Below are positions 43,726 through 53,160 of a stretch of DNA of 64,000 bases, one piece after another (positions within the stretch are counted from its first letter, which is position 1; the number at the start of each line of letters is the position of its first letter). The position numbers were made by a program, and so were the translations under genes. The notes beneath the pieces were generated by a model. The model saw nothing but the letters and a program-made list of their open reading frames with translations. It ran no database searches and had not been told where the DNA came from. The DNA is from Paraburkholderia sacchari (lineage in GTDB: Bacteria > Pseudomonadota > Gammaproteobacteria > Burkholderiales > Burkholderiaceae). The stretch lies in the NCBI RefSeq assembly GCF_000785435.2, contig NZ_JTDB02000012.1:1-64000 (forward strand). Reading direction: 5' to 3'.

Positions 43726-44739
43726 TTAACGCTCCACGTCCGGCCTGAGGCCATCTGAGCGAGCTACGGTATCCGGCACCTGACGATCCTGCCGATCTCG
43801 CGCGTCATCCCGCTTTCGCGCCACCACTGGTCGATCCCGTTGCACCGGCATGGATCCAACGAAGTAAGCCATTTCGACAGCCATCGCGCGATCCTCACGC
43901 GCTAGCGACCTCGCCATCGCGTAGGCGATCTCTCGCCAGGCAGCGAATACGCCGCCCTGCGCTACCCAACCTGCGTCGCGCTGAGCGTCATTCGGCATTC
44001 GTTTCCAGTATCTCGGCGTTTCGCCCCGCGCCATCATATGGACGACGGCCGGCTTCGGATAGCGCTGAGTCACGCCGCGTGCACGCCGGGGCGTCGCATT
44101 CGCCTCGACACCGTGCTCGCGCAGCTTCTCGGCGAAACCCTCACGCCACCGCTGAAGATCCTTATGGCGTGGATTTAGTCGACAGCCGTGCGGACCACGC
44201 ACCTGTACGCACAGATGCACGTGCGGATGCGCTTCGTCATCGTGCGCCGCGAAGACATACGCTCGGCCGTCGCCGAATTCCAGCGCCGCGAAATCCCGCG
44301 CCGCATCGCGCACTGCCAGTCGGTCCGTTCCTGGCGGCATCGACAGCAGAATGTTGAATACCTCGCGACGCGTGCTGGTCTCCGGGATGCCCCATCCGCC
44401 AAGCTGCCAGGCTTTCGCGAGATCGCGCAACTCATCCTTGCCCGCAATACGGTCGCCGTCCTGATCTTCCAGTTCGATTCTTCCGTTACGGGAGATATAG
44501 CGCAGATGCCGACGCACGGCGCCCATGCCCTGCGCACTGGCCGCCTTATTCGTGATCTTGACCATGACCTCCGGGGTACGCCTAAGGGTGCGGGCGATTT
44601 GAGCGCGCATGCGGGCTGCGTCGTCACGAATGCCCGCACGCGAGAGTCGCGCCGCACGCGCATGACGCAGTGGCTCCTGGAACAACCGGTCGCCCCAGTT
44701 CACGAGCATGGCGTCGATATAGATTTTCGGGTAAGCCAT
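43726..44739 (-). CDS. Relaxase / mobilisation nuclease (VirD2/MobA type)
   Basis: Encodes 337 residues. The HUH metal site is HDDEAHPHVHLCV (His166, His171, His173, His175), and the likely nucleophile is Tyr81 in RRHLRYISRNG. The C-terminal part is basic. It nicks oriT and stays bound to the transferred strand. The ATG at 44739 follows directly on the MobC-like gene (one base between ATG and the previous stop). A longer frame exists upstream but lies in that gene. No fused helicase or primase domain is present; a primase is encoded separately at 46870. Confidence 0.85.
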   Translation of the reverse strand: MAYPKIYIDAMLVNWGDRLFQEPLRHARAARLSRAGIRDDAARMRAQIARTLRRTPEVMVKITNKAASAQGMGAVRRHLRYISRNGRIELEDQDGDRIAGKDELRDLAKAWQLGGWGIPETSTRREVFNILLSMPPGTDRLAVRDAARDFAALEFGDGRAYVFAAHDDEAHPHVHLCVQVRGPHGCRLNPRHKDLQRWREGFAEKLREHGVEANATPRRARGVTQRYPKPAVVHMMARGETPRYWKRMPNDAQRDAGWVAQGGVFAAWREIAYAMARSLAREDRAMAVEMAYFVGSMPVQRDRPVVARKRDDARDRQDRQVPDTVARSDGLRPDVER

Positions 44740-44740
44740 A

Positions 44741-45277
44741 TCATCGACTCCATCGATCGAGGTTCGTGCGAATGACGGCCGCCGTTGCACGCAGGTGATC
44801 ATCAATTTGCTTTCGCATATCTGCCCAATCGCACCCCAGGTCGTGACATGCGAGCTCAGCACCGCCAGCACGCGCAAGCTGACCAAGTAAGCGACTGATC
44901 CCGGCAAGCTGTTGAGTGGAGAGTGACAATGCGTGCAATTCATGGTTGCTCAATTGAGGCTCCCTCGTTAATTGCGCGCGAATCAACGACACAATCCAGC
45001 GATTCCCACTCAGACCCAAAGCAGCCGCACACCGCTCGACCGCGCTCAGTTCCGCAGCGGTGAGGCGGATCTCGACGCGACTACGCATCTCCCCAACGAC
45101 CGGCTGGGGCAAGCCCCAAATAGTCGCGGCGGATTCCAGATCCGCTTCATCGCAGATAGCCGTTGCAATCAACTGGCGCACGCCTTCTCCGGCTGTCAAA
45201 CCGCGATGGGCACACCAATCGTCCCAGCGCGACCTAGCCGTCCCGAGTTCAACGCACAGACGCTCGCGACCGACCAC
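44741..45277 (-). CDS. MobC-like relaxosome accessory protein
   Basis: Encodes 178 residues. The middle part RSRVEIRLTAAELSAVERCAAALGLSGNRWIVSLIRAQLTREP is the ribbon-helix-helix type DNA-binding segment of plasmid mobilisation proteins. The C-terminal NHELHALSLSTQQLAGISRLLGQLARAG is the usual helical part. It would bind oriT and assist the relaxase encoded immediately downstream. The N-terminal 60 residues differ from typical MobC and may be an extra domain. Confidence 0.75.
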   Translation of the reverse strand: MVGRERLCVELGTARSRWDDWCAHRGLTAGEGVRQLIATAICDEADLESAATIWGLPQPVVGEMRSRVEIRLTAAELSAVERCAAALGLSGNRWIVSLIRAQLTREPQLSNHELHALSLSTQQLAGISRLLGQLARAGGAELACHDLGCDWADMRKQIDDHLRATAAVIRTNLDRWSR

Positions 45278-45285
45278 GCCTCACC

Positions 45286-46812
45286 TCAACGAGATGGAGA
45301 TGGTGGTGACGGCTCAACCGGTGCCCGGTCAATCTCGCGGAGCGAGGCGCGTTCGGGAGCTGGGCGCTTGCGGCGATCCCGGCTCGATGGCGCAGTCGGG
45401 TCGAATATCTTCGGTATCGGAACTGGAATGCCGTTGATCTGAAACGCTGTCAGCATGCGCTGAGCACGCAGTTGCACCCGGGCAATCGATCGCTCGCTGA
45501 AACCCTGTTCTCGCATGGCCACTGCCAGCACGGCCAGATGCAATGCGCACTCACGTTCCGCATTTCCCGCGTTGCGGCGGCGACGCGTCTCCTCCTGTGC
45601 TGTAGCAGATTCAACGTGAAAATCGGGCGATTCCGCTTCGCCGCGCGACGGATTGTCGGGCTTGTCCGGGATAGAATCGACACGATCGCGCTGGACAATT
45701 TCGACCTGCCAGGTATTGCGATAAACGCCTTTCTCGTCTTCGCCGATCACGCGCCCTTCGTCATCTAGAATTGGTGCTCGCACGGTGACGAAGCGCTTGC
45801 CGAGATTTTCGAGCATCACCTGCTGGCCGACCTGAGCTTTCGCTTCGAGCATCGCACGCTCAAGATCGACGCCCCACACTACCTGATCTGTTCCGGTGTC
45901 GTCGCGAAACAAGACATAGTACGAGTCGCTGCGGGCGGGATTGTGCTGATACGGCGCGCGGCCATGCTCGCGCAATTCCCCGGCGTACCGCCGAGGACCA
46001 TCGGCCTCGTCGTTGGTGGCGATCCGGTTCGCGTCCGGAATAGGCGGTTCCGATGCGAGCTCATGCACTGCCGCGAAAGTTGAAATTCCGTTGACAGCCT
46101 CTCCGGCACCGACCAAAGGCACGGCCGAAGCCATGGGTCGATCGTCTACGCGCGCCTGCGTGGTTGTGGTAGCCGTTGTACCGACCTCCGCCGCGGCCTC
46201 TATTCGATTTTCCGGCCTTGCCTGTCGAGCTTCCGCGAGGCGAGCCAAATCCGCAGCCTTCGGCTCGTAGCCACTCACCTCAATGCCGAGCAGCGTGCCC
46301 TGCAGCCACGCCTCGCTCTTAAATGCTTCATGGCCCGACACGCGAATGCGCCGCCACGATTTCGCATGCGCCATGTCGATCATCGACTCGACCACGTCCG
46401 GCCGGTTGTGCTCGGTGACGAGATACGGACCCAGATCCTCGAACGCAAGCTGATACGGCGCATCCTTCAGGAAATACTGATTGCCCGCGCGCAGGTAGCG
46501 CTTGCGCACGCGCTCGGGCAGCTGGTCGAGTGGCGCACGCCCCCGATCCATCTCAGCCGCCGTGCCCGTCGACGATCGGGTATCGGACTGCCGCGACGTG
46601 GCAGCATCATCACGAATTGCCTGATCCCGCAATTTCTCCCGAGCAGCATCAAACTCGCGCCGGCGTCGGGCGGTTACCGCGTCCATCGCGGCCAATTCAA
46701 GCCTGTCCCGTCGCTCGTCAGACGGCACCGGGCCGGCACCGTTGCCCGGCACATCCTGTTCGATAATGTTGATGACCGGATCGGCCTCGTGAGAGGAAGT
46801 TGTCTGAGCCAT
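45286..46812 (-). CDS. LPD7-domain protein of the transfer operon
   Basis: Encodes about 508 residues. Residues about 105-205 form an LPD7 domain (KRYLRAGNQYFLKDAPYQLAFEDLGPYLVTEHNRPDVVESMIDMAHAKSWRRIRVSGHEAFKSEAWLQGTLLGIEVSGYEP), a module otherwise found at the end of large relaxases and polyvalent proteins. The remainder is low-complexity with a second conserved stretch (QVVWGVDLERAMLEAKAQVGQQVMLENLGKRFVTV). The ATG at 46812 begins MAQTTSS. It lies between primase and MobC, so it likely acts with the relaxosome or the transferred strand. Biochemical function unknown. Confidence 0.75.
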   Translation of the reverse strand: MAQTTSSHEADPVINIIEQDVPGNGAGPVPSDERRDRLELAAMDAVTARRRREFDAAREKLRDQAIRDDAATSRQSDTRSSTGTAAEMDRGRAPLDQLPERVRKRYLRAGNQYFLKDAPYQLAFEDLGPYLVTEHNRPDVVESMIDMAHAKSWRRIRVSGHEAFKSEAWLQGTLLGIEVSGYEPKAADLARLAEARQARPENRIEAAAEVGTTATTTTQARVDDRPMASAVPLVGAGEAVNGISTFAAVHELASEPPIPDANRIATNDEADGPRRYAGELREHGRAPYQHNPARSDSYYVLFRDDTGTDQVVWGVDLERAMLEAKAQVGQQVMLENLGKRFVTVRAPILDDEGRVIGEDEKGVYRNTWQVEIVQRDRVDSIPDKPDNPSRGEAESPDFHVESATAQEETRRRRNAGNAERECALHLAVLAVAMREQGFSERSIARVQLRAQRMLTAFQINGIPVPIPKIFDPTAPSSRDRRKRPAPERASLREIDRAPVEPSPPSPSR

Positions 46813-46869
46813 GTCACTACCTCGCATCCTCAAGATCGGCTTTGCACGTGGGCACTACCGATTCCGCCC

Positions 46870-48738
46870 TCATCGATCAGGCGCAGCGCCTGCTTCACGG
46901 GACGAATCCTGCTCCCTGGACTTCTCCAGTGCGGCCGCCCGTGCTTCGCGGATTCGCGTCCAGGATCTCGCCTGCAACTGGTCGAGCATCACCTCCAGAT
47001 TGGGGCTGTAATTCAGCTCGCGGGCGGACTTCTTCAGTGAGCCAACCGCGCGTTCCAGAAGCTCGCGCCCACGGTCCCACGGATAGACCTTTGCTTTGCC
47101 GCCGTCGTAACCCACTTGCAGTTCAGAACCGTTCAACCGCGCGTTTTCATCCATCCATTTCAGACGCGCGGAAACAAACGTCATCTGGTCCTTGCGGTGA
47201 AAAACGACGCTGCGCGTCGCAACTTCCTGAACCAGATAGTGTTCCGTGTTGAACACCTCGCCGCGATACGGCCCGCCGTTCTCGCGCGGCGTCGCCATCC
47301 TGAGCGGCGAGCCAAACCGGTGTTCAGCCAGCGCCCTGACGTCGTTGGGAACGTCGCCCACGCCAAACAGCGGCTCGCCAACCGGCGGGCGCGTCGACGC
47401 AAACCGCGGCAGATCGGCGACTGGCTGGGCCAAAACCGACGATGCGGAAAGTGCAGGATCCGACGATGGTGGTTCGGAAGTGGATACCACATCCGCCGGC
47501 CCATTCAGCACCGGCCCGCTCGGTGCTGGCTGCTTCGGCGCACTGCGCTTCGAGGACCGGCGACGCGGGGTGCCTTCGTTGTCGGCCAACAGCTTTTCCT
47601 TCACGTTGCTCATCGCTCCGTCCTCCTCATTCTCATCCACCTCAACCTCGGTCATGTCGGATGCGGTGGGGGCATCCAGCCGACCATTCGTCTTTACAAG
47701 AGAGCGAGCCACGGCGCGCAGGTGTTCGCCGACCGCATCAAAACCCGACAGCACCGCCATATCGCTGAAATCGTTCGGCACCTTGTCGTCGATGCGCGCC
47801 TCCGCCGTAAACCGTGGCCATGCCAAATGCGCCTTCGCGTCTTCCGCTGCGCGCCGAGCCTGTGTTTCACCGCTGCCCAGTTCGCCAAGCATGATCAGAT
47901 CCGCTTCGGGGTACCGTTCGCGCAGGCTCTGCGCCACGATTCCCAGATTCCCGCTCGACAGCGCCGCCACCGCAAACCACCCTGTCGCCTGTGAGGCGGA
48001 CAAAGCCGTCGCCATACCTTCGGCAATCAGGATCAGCGAAGATTCGTCGGCCGGAACCAACGTCGGCTCCGTCATCCAGTAGCCTCCCTTCTTCGCACCG
48101 CCGGCCAGTGACGACTTCTGCCCTCGCTCGTCGATCAGCTCCAGTGTCGAGATCGGTCCGTTCCAGACAGGCACGATCAGCACGCGCCCCGTCAGTTGCT
48201 CCTCCTCGCTAGCCGGTGTATAGCCGAGCAGCGCACGCAATTCGAGTGCGTCCAGTTCGCGCAGCGTATCCATCGGCTCTAGCCGCTTGCGCAGGAGATA
48301 CGGGTGCTCTGGCCCAACTGGCCTCGCCCACTGCCAGATCGATGTCGCTTCGCGGGCGACAGCCACATGGCGTGCCTGTCGCTGTGCCTCCTCACGCGTT
48401 CGCTGAGCCAGCACCTCGGGGGACGGTGCGAGTAGCGCCGCCATACGGTCCGGATAATTCGTTCGCTTCAGGTCAAAGCCGTGCTGACGCGCCTGCCAGA
48501 ACAGTGTGGCAAGCGTCTTGCCACCCGCCGCGCTGGCCGAACGCCATGTTGTCCGGGCCGCACGCTCGCTATAGTTGGCTGCCGTGCGACTCCACGCGTC
48601 CCAGATTTCAAAACCCCCGTCGCCAAATCCCTGCTTGAGCGCGAAGGCCATGTCGACCCAGGTCTCGTAGTCGTCAGCCGGTATCACAGCAAGTGCGGCG
48701 CGCGCGCGGTCCACATCGTTCACATAGGGTGTCGTCAT
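46870..48738 (-). CDS. TOPRIM-type DNA primase with LPD7 C-terminus
   Basis: Encodes about 622 residues. An N-terminal PriCT-like helical region (DVDRARAALAVIPADDYETWVDMAFALKQGFGDGGFEIWDAWSR) precedes a TraC/DUF7146-TOPRIM segment (LLGYTPASEEEQLTGRVLIVPVWNGPISTLELIDERGQKSSLAGGAKKGGYW, LILIAEGMATALSASQATG, DLIMLGELGSGE). A C-terminal LPD7-like part (TEHYLVQEVATRSVVFHRKDQMTFVSARLKWMD) ends in a charged helix. It likely primes the transferred strand in the recipient. The ATG at 48738 overlaps the virD4 stop by four bases. Note GELGSGE where DND or DxD acidic residues are common. Confidence 0.78.
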   Translation of the reverse strand: MTTPYVNDVDRARAALAVIPADDYETWVDMAFALKQGFGDGGFEIWDAWSRTAANYSERAARTTWRSASAAGGKTLATLFWQARQHGFDLKRTNYPDRMAALLAPSPEVLAQRTREEAQRQARHVAVAREATSIWQWARPVGPEHPYLLRKRLEPMDTLRELDALELRALLGYTPASEEEQLTGRVLIVPVWNGPISTLELIDERGQKSSLAGGAKKGGYWMTEPTLVPADESSLILIAEGMATALSASQATGWFAVAALSSGNLGIVAQSLRERYPEADLIMLGELGSGETQARRAAEDAKAHLAWPRFTAEARIDDKVPNDFSDMAVLSGFDAVGEHLRAVARSLVKTNGRLDAPTASDMTEVEVDENEEDGAMSNVKEKLLADNEGTPRRRSSKRSAPKQPAPSGPVLNGPADVVSTSEPPSSDPALSASSVLAQPVADLPRFASTRPPVGEPLFGVGDVPNDVRALAEHRFGSPLRMATPRENGGPYRGEVFNTEHYLVQEVATRSVVFHRKDQMTFVSARLKWMDENARLNGSELQVGYDGGKAKVYPWDRGRELLERAVGSLKKSARELNYSPNLEVMLDQLQARSWTRIREARAAALEKSREQDSSREAGAAPDR

Positions 48739-50453
48739 TGCAGCGCTCCCATGCTCCCCGGGCCGGCCTCGGTTGCACACCGCGCCCGCTCGACAAAATC
48801 GAGTTCCGCGACGTCAAGATCGTTCACGCTCAGATGGCGTCTCGCCTGCACCACCTGGCGCGCCGGCACACCGAGCAGCATGAAGTGGTGCTCGACGTAG
48901 GCCACGGCCTCCTCCTCGCTGATATCGGCGAGGTTTGGCGGTAAGTCGCGCGGATCCCACGCCTGCAAAATCTCCAGGTATTCGGGCGGCAGATGCATAA
49001 GCCCTGCCCCGTCCGCATCGATCTGGTCGGGTTGCAGATCGCGCAGCCGCCGCTCAACAACTGCACTGAAGTGGGCAAGGTCCATGGCCGGCACGGATGG
49101 CGCGGTCATAATGCGCGACGCGAACTCGGGGTCGCGCCAGTAGCAGATCTTGTCTGCCAGGATTGGCTTGGCGTTTTCGAGCACGATGATTTCCTTGTCG
49201 CGCCCCAACTCTTTCAGTTCCTGTGGCAGCAACAGCGGCCGGCGCTGTTCGGATACGCTCTCGCTCGATCCACCTCGACCGCTAAAGAAGGTGCTTGGAC
49301 GACTCACGCTGCGCGACTGGTCCGTGAACGTACCAAGCATTTCCGAGTAGTCGTTCGCGTCCTTCTGCTCACGCGGCGCATAGAGGATCTGCATCGCATG
49401 GTTCGTAATGAAGGTACGCGCGTCAGCCCGCCCGTAAACAGATTCAAGTTGCGCGATCGACTGGACGATCGACAGCAGGCGGAGGTTGTAACCGGCCATG
49501 TAGGCAACACCACGCGCGATAATGTGGATCTTCCCAATCGACGTCATCTCGTCGAGCAGTACAAGACACTGGAATTTCAGCGTGGGATCGGCTTCGGGCA
49601 GTTGCTTCGTGTTCAGATTGACGAGCTGCGAGAACACGAGATTGACGAGCAGCGCCGCTTCCGACAGATGGTCGGGCGTGACGCCGATATACACGGACAT
49701 GCGGCGGCGGCGCACCTCGCGCAGATCGAAATCACTTGCGCTCGTCGCCGCGTCGACAATCGGATTGGCCCAGATCGTAAGCGGCGCGTTGAACGTCGCC
49801 AACACGCTCGCCAGTACCTTGTCGTCGTTGGACAGGAAACGGTTCAAGGCATCAACGCATTGCCCCGAGAGCAAAGTAGGACGCTGGACAAGAGCCCGTT
49901 GCAGGTATGGTTTGATCGGCATACCGTTACCCGACGACTGCCGCAGCACCTCACCCATCGTGACCGGACAGTCCGGAACAGACGCCCCATTGCCTGCGCG
50001 GCGCGCGTCACGCCACTCGCACAACAGGAGCACGATGCCGAGGAACAGGTTTCGTGCCTGATCCTTCCAAAAATCGTCGTGGCCGCCCGGTGGATACAGT
50101 GCGTAACCGATCGCAAGGATGTCGCCCACCCGGAACAATCCGTCCGAGATCGCCGACAGTGGGTTGTAACGGTGCGTGCGGCCGTCCTCTGCAAATGGAT
50201 TGAACAGGAATACGTCCTGCCCATGCGCTCGGCGGAAACCGGCCGTGGCAACATAGTTTTCCTGCTTGATGTCGAGCACCACCACCGAATCCGGAAAACT
50301 GAGCAGGTTCGGAATCACGATGCCGACGCCCTTGCCTGAGCGAGCGGGGGCCGCAAGCAGTACGAACTGCTGCCCGGTGAGACGAAGGTAGCGCCCGCGC
50401 CACACTCCCACGACAATCGCGGGCGGACTATTGAGGTATGCATGCGTGGTCAT
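48735..50453 (-). CDS. virD4: VirD4/TraG coupling protein, ATPase body
   Basis: Encodes 572 residues. Walker A is APARSGKGVG (35-44), followed by PNLLSFPDSVVVLDIKQENY, the Walker B VLLDEMTSIGK and the conserved LLSIVQSIAQLESVYG. It pumps the relaxosome and DNA to the VirB channel. The usual N-terminal membrane segments are not in this frame: they are encoded by the upstream gene 50450-50824, whose TGA overlaps this ATG (ATGA). The split could be natural or a frameshift, see that gene. A longer frame to 50639 is antisense-like and lies in the upstream gene. Confidence 0.85.
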   Translation of the reverse strand: MTTHAYLNSPPAIVVGVWRGRYLRLTGQQFVLLAAPARSGKGVGIVIPNLLSFPDSVVVLDIKQENYVATAGFRRAHGQDVFLFNPFAEDGRTHRYNPLSAISDGLFRVGDILAIGYALYPPGGHDDFWKDQARNLFLGIVLLLCEWRDARRAGNGASVPDCPVTMGEVLRQSSGNGMPIKPYLQRALVQRPTLLSGQCVDALNRFLSNDDKVLASVLATFNAPLTIWANPIVDAATSASDFDLREVRRRRMSVYIGVTPDHLSEAALLVNLVFSQLVNLNTKQLPEADPTLKFQCLVLLDEMTSIGKIHIIARGVAYMAGYNLRLLSIVQSIAQLESVYGRADARTFITNHAMQILYAPREQKDANDYSEMLGTFTDQSRSVSRPSTFFSGRGGSSESVSEQRRPLLLPQELKELGRDKEIIVLENAKPILADKICYWRDPEFASRIMTAPSVPAMDLAHFSAVVERRLRDLQPDQIDADGAGLMHLPPEYLEILQAWDPRDLPPNLADISEEEAVAYVEHHFMLLGVPARQVVQARRHLSVNDLDVAELDFVERARCATEAGPGSMGALQ

Positions 50454-50824
50454 AGCAGCCCCGCATGGCGAATTTCCGCCTCGTTCGCAAAACGCGCGCT
50501 GCCATAGAGACGACGCCGGTTCGAACTCTCCCATAGCAGACGTAAGCCAAAGACCGGGCCACCAAAGGCCCCCAGCACGCCGAACAGCGCTGCACCGGCC
50601 AACCTGCGCCCGACGGTCGGCATCATCCCGTGCCGCCAAGCTAGCATCGCATCAAACCAGCCCCACAGTCCGGCGTGCAGTGGATTGATCCGCAAGCTGG
50701 CATACAGAAAGAACGATGCGAGCCAGAGCGACGCGACTAGTCCGCCCATCAGGCACGCAAGTACCGTCAGCGTTATTGCGGCCGTTCGAGCATGCTGAGA
50801 CAAAGCGGAAGGTGGATGACTCAT
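50450..50824 (-). CDS. N-terminal membrane part of the VirD4 coupling protein, separate gene
   Basis: Encodes 124 residues with two to three membrane segments (AITLTVLACLMGGLVASLWLASFFLYASL; GRRLAGAALFGVLGAFGGPVFGLRLLW) and ends with RLYGSARFANEAEIRHAGLL. The GSARxAxxxEIxxAGLL motif is normally continuous with the ATPase body of VirD4/TraG, which begins one base out of frame in the next gene. Either a one-base change has split the gene with translational coupling (ATGA) keeping both parts made, or the two-subunit form is normal in this plasmid family. Confidence 0.75.
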   Translation of the reverse strand: MSHPPSALSQHARTAAITLTVLACLMGGLVASLWLASFFLYASLRINPLHAGLWGWFDAMLAWRHGMMPTVGRRLAGAALFGVLGAFGGPVFGLRLLWESSNRRRLYGSARFANEAEIRHAGLL

Positions 50825-50833
50825 GGCCGCTCT

Positions 50834-51952
50834 CTACATGTACGCTGTGTGCGTCTTGCGCACCGGATCAAACCAGACTTCCGTCATGCCCCAGCGCCTG
50901 CCGGTCTGCTCGCCCAATGCATTGAAGACCGGGCGCGCCTCCATGTGTGCAACAAGATCAATGGTAAGGAACAGCAGGCGCTTGAGCGCCGCATCGTCCC
51001 AGGCGGCAGCCTCCCGATGTTCCTTCGCCATCAACGCGAAGCGTTCGATGGCGACAGTCGCATTGGGCGCGTGGTAGCTGGTGATAGAGCCCGCGTGTCC
51101 CGTCGTCAGGAGCTTCAGGAAGTCATAGGCTTCGGCGCCGCGCAGTTCTGCCAGCAGCACGCGATCCGGCCGCATGCGCATCGCGCTCGATATCAAATCA
51201 GCGGGCGTCACGCGCGCCTGGCCGTGCCCGCCCTTGCTGTACAACAGATGCACGCAGTTCTCGATGTGTCGGATGAACAGTTCGCGTACATCTTCGATCG
51301 TCACGATTCGCTCGGTCGCCGGGATCGAACGGCAAAGAGTCTTCATGAAACTGGTTTTGCCGGAGCCCGTGTTGCCAACGACGGCGATGTTGAGCCGGCC
51401 AGTTACCGCGCCGACAAAAAATGCACCCCAGTCCCGTGCATCCAGATACTGAACAAGCCTTCGATCGTCTGCGGGCAGTCCGGGCAGAGCTGGGTCGAGC
51501 CCATCCGGACGATGCCAGACCGTATCGTCGAACAGGCCCTCGTCTCGATAGGCGTCGAGCGTCTTCTCGCGTGCTGAGGGTCGGCGAATCGTGATCGACA
51601 CGGTTCGCGACGGTACGACCGGTGGTACTACGATCTGGATACGCGCGTCCCCTGGCAGCAATGCCGACAGGACGGGATGCTGAGCCGATATTTCCTGGTT
51701 GGTCAGCGTGGCCACCGCCACGGCAAACGACATCAGCCGGTCGAAATCGAGACCCTCGCAATCGTGGCCGTGCCAGCCGAGCGGATTCTCAGTCAGGACG
51801 TGCTGCGGCCGGTTGATCACAAGCTCCGTCACGTCGGGATCATCGAGCAGCGGTGCGAACGGTCGCATCAGTTCGCGTACTGACGCGTCATCAGGCAGCC
51901 GGTCTTGCATCCGATCGAGAGATGCGTCCGGCAAGTGCGTGTTCGGCATCAT
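50834..51952 (-). CDS. virB11: VirB11 traffic ATPase
   Basis: Encodes 372 residues. The N-terminal domain PDVTELVINRPQHVLTE is followed by Walker A VVGNTGSGKTSF (193-200), the Asp box ERIVTIEDVREL, the Walker B region RPDRVLLAELRGAEAYDFL and TGHAGSITSYHAPNATVAIERF. It forms a hexamer at the inner membrane and powers pilus assembly and substrate passage. Its start overlaps the virB10 stop by four bases and the VirD4 membrane gene follows 9 bp after its stop. Confidence 0.92.
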   Translation of the reverse strand: MMPNTHLPDASLDRMQDRLPDDASVRELMRPFAPLLDDPDVTELVINRPQHVLTENPLGWHGHDCEGLDFDRLMSFAVAVATLTNQEISAQHPVLSALLPGDARIQIVVPPVVPSRTVSITIRRPSAREKTLDAYRDEGLFDDTVWHRPDGLDPALPGLPADDRRLVQYLDARDWGAFFVGAVTGRLNIAVVGNTGSGKTSFMKTLCRSIPATERIVTIEDVRELFIRHIENCVHLLYSKGGHGQARVTPADLISSAMRMRPDRVLLAELRGAEAYDFLKLLTTGHAGSITSYHAPNATVAIERFALMAKEHREAAAWDDAALKRLLFLTIDLVAHMEARPVFNALGEQTGRRWGMTEVWFDPVRKTHTAYM

Positions 51953-53160
51953 TGGGTATCCTCCGGTCGCAGCGCGTATACCGACCCAAAGTCCAGATCA
52001 CGCGCAATCACGATCGTGAACTCCGCGCCCTGGCTCTGGGTCAGCGTCGGCGGAATATTGATCGTGCTGTCGAGGACGCGCGTGGCCGTGTCGTTGCCCT
52101 GCTGCTGCGTGTTCTGGACCACGACCGATCCGTTGGTATTGCCGCCACGCGTCGCCAGATAGCCGATCGCATCCTGGATTATTCCGAGCAGCATCGCGGC
52201 GCCGATGCGCTGACGCCAGTGGTTGTCGACGTATCCGTCAATGCCCATGCGACCAAGCGCGTCGGCGGCGGGCGAATCGATCTCGACCGTCACGCCGTGC
52301 GGTGTCTTGATGCGGGCTGACAACACGAACACCCGCTTTTGGCCGGGTGACAGGTTCGAACGATACTGGCTGTTGATCTGCGAACCACGCTCGATCAACA
52401 CCACACGGCCATCGTCGGAATAGACGTTCTTTGTCACCGTGCATGTCGAGATGCCGGTCTGGGTCGAATCGAAAGCCGTGTCGCCTACGCAGTCGATCTT
52501 GGCGCCCTGGGCGAGCACCAGGCTCCGGTTGCCCAGCGTCCCGGCCTGCACGCGCGGCGTAACGGTCGGCGTCAATGCCTGCGCGAGTGTGCCGCCCGCC
52601 TGTCCCGACCCTTGTGCTAATGGTCCCGCGCCGCTATTCGCTGCTGCTACAGAGGACGAGGCTTCCGCCATCCCACCCGGCTCCAGCACACCTTGGCCCA
52701 CTGCGAGCAGAGGCGCATCGAAATAGCTGCGAGATGCACCGGCGTGCATCGTGCGAGCCGGCGCAGCAGGTATTGCGGTGCCGGACGCTGGCGTCGGACG
52801 AACCCCAACCGCACTCGCGAACGCCGAAGCCGAGGCCGCGCTATTTACCGACGACGCAGGTAGATCCCGGAACACGCGCCCCTGCGAGGGCATGTCGGCC
52901 ACTGAATCGCGCTGCGCCTTCACCTGCGCATCATGCCGTGCGAGGAAACCGTGCACAGTCCAGACTGCGCCGGCGCCTACCATCAGCACGATCGCGACCG
53001 GCGTCAGCCACCAGGCGCGTGGGCGGGCACCGCGGAATTGCCCGAGTGCGGGCATTCCACGATCCGAAGAGATCCTCGATGCCTCCTCGTTGTGGCCACC
53101 GCCAGGCTGAGTGCCCGCGTCGTCGGGCTCGATTACGTTGCGCTGGATATCTTCACTCAT
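51949..53160 (-). CDS. virB10: VirB10 channel protein
   Basis: Encodes 403 residues. A cytoplasmic N-terminus is followed by one membrane segment (WWLTPVAIVLMVGAGAVWTVHGFLA), a Pro/Ala-rich periplasmic linker and the conserved C-terminal domain (LAQGAKIDCVGDTAFDSTQTGISTCTVTKNVYSDDGRVVLIERGSQI ... PHGVTVEIDSPAADALGRMGIDGYVDNHW ... QGAEFTIVIARDLDFGSVY). It spans both membranes in the core complex with VirB7 and VirB9. The ATG at 53160 overlaps the virB9 stop. Confidence 0.92.
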   Translation of the reverse strand: MSEDIQRNVIEPDDAGTQPGGGHNEEASRISSDRGMPALGQFRGARPRAWWLTPVAIVLMVGAGAVWTVHGFLARHDAQVKAQRDSVADMPSQGRVFRDLPASSVNSAASASAFASAVGVRPTPASGTAIPAAPARTMHAGASRSYFDAPLLAVGQGVLEPGGMAEASSSVAAANSGAGPLAQGSGQAGGTLAQALTPTVTPRVQAGTLGNRSLVLAQGAKIDCVGDTAFDSTQTGISTCTVTKNVYSDDGRVVLIERGSQINSQYRSNLSPGQKRVFVLSARIKTPHGVTVEIDSPAADALGRMGIDGYVDNHWRQRIGAAMLLGIIQDAIGYLATRGGNTNGSVVVQNTQQQGNDTATRVLDSTINIPPTLTQSQGAEFTIVIARDLDFGSVYALRPEDTQ

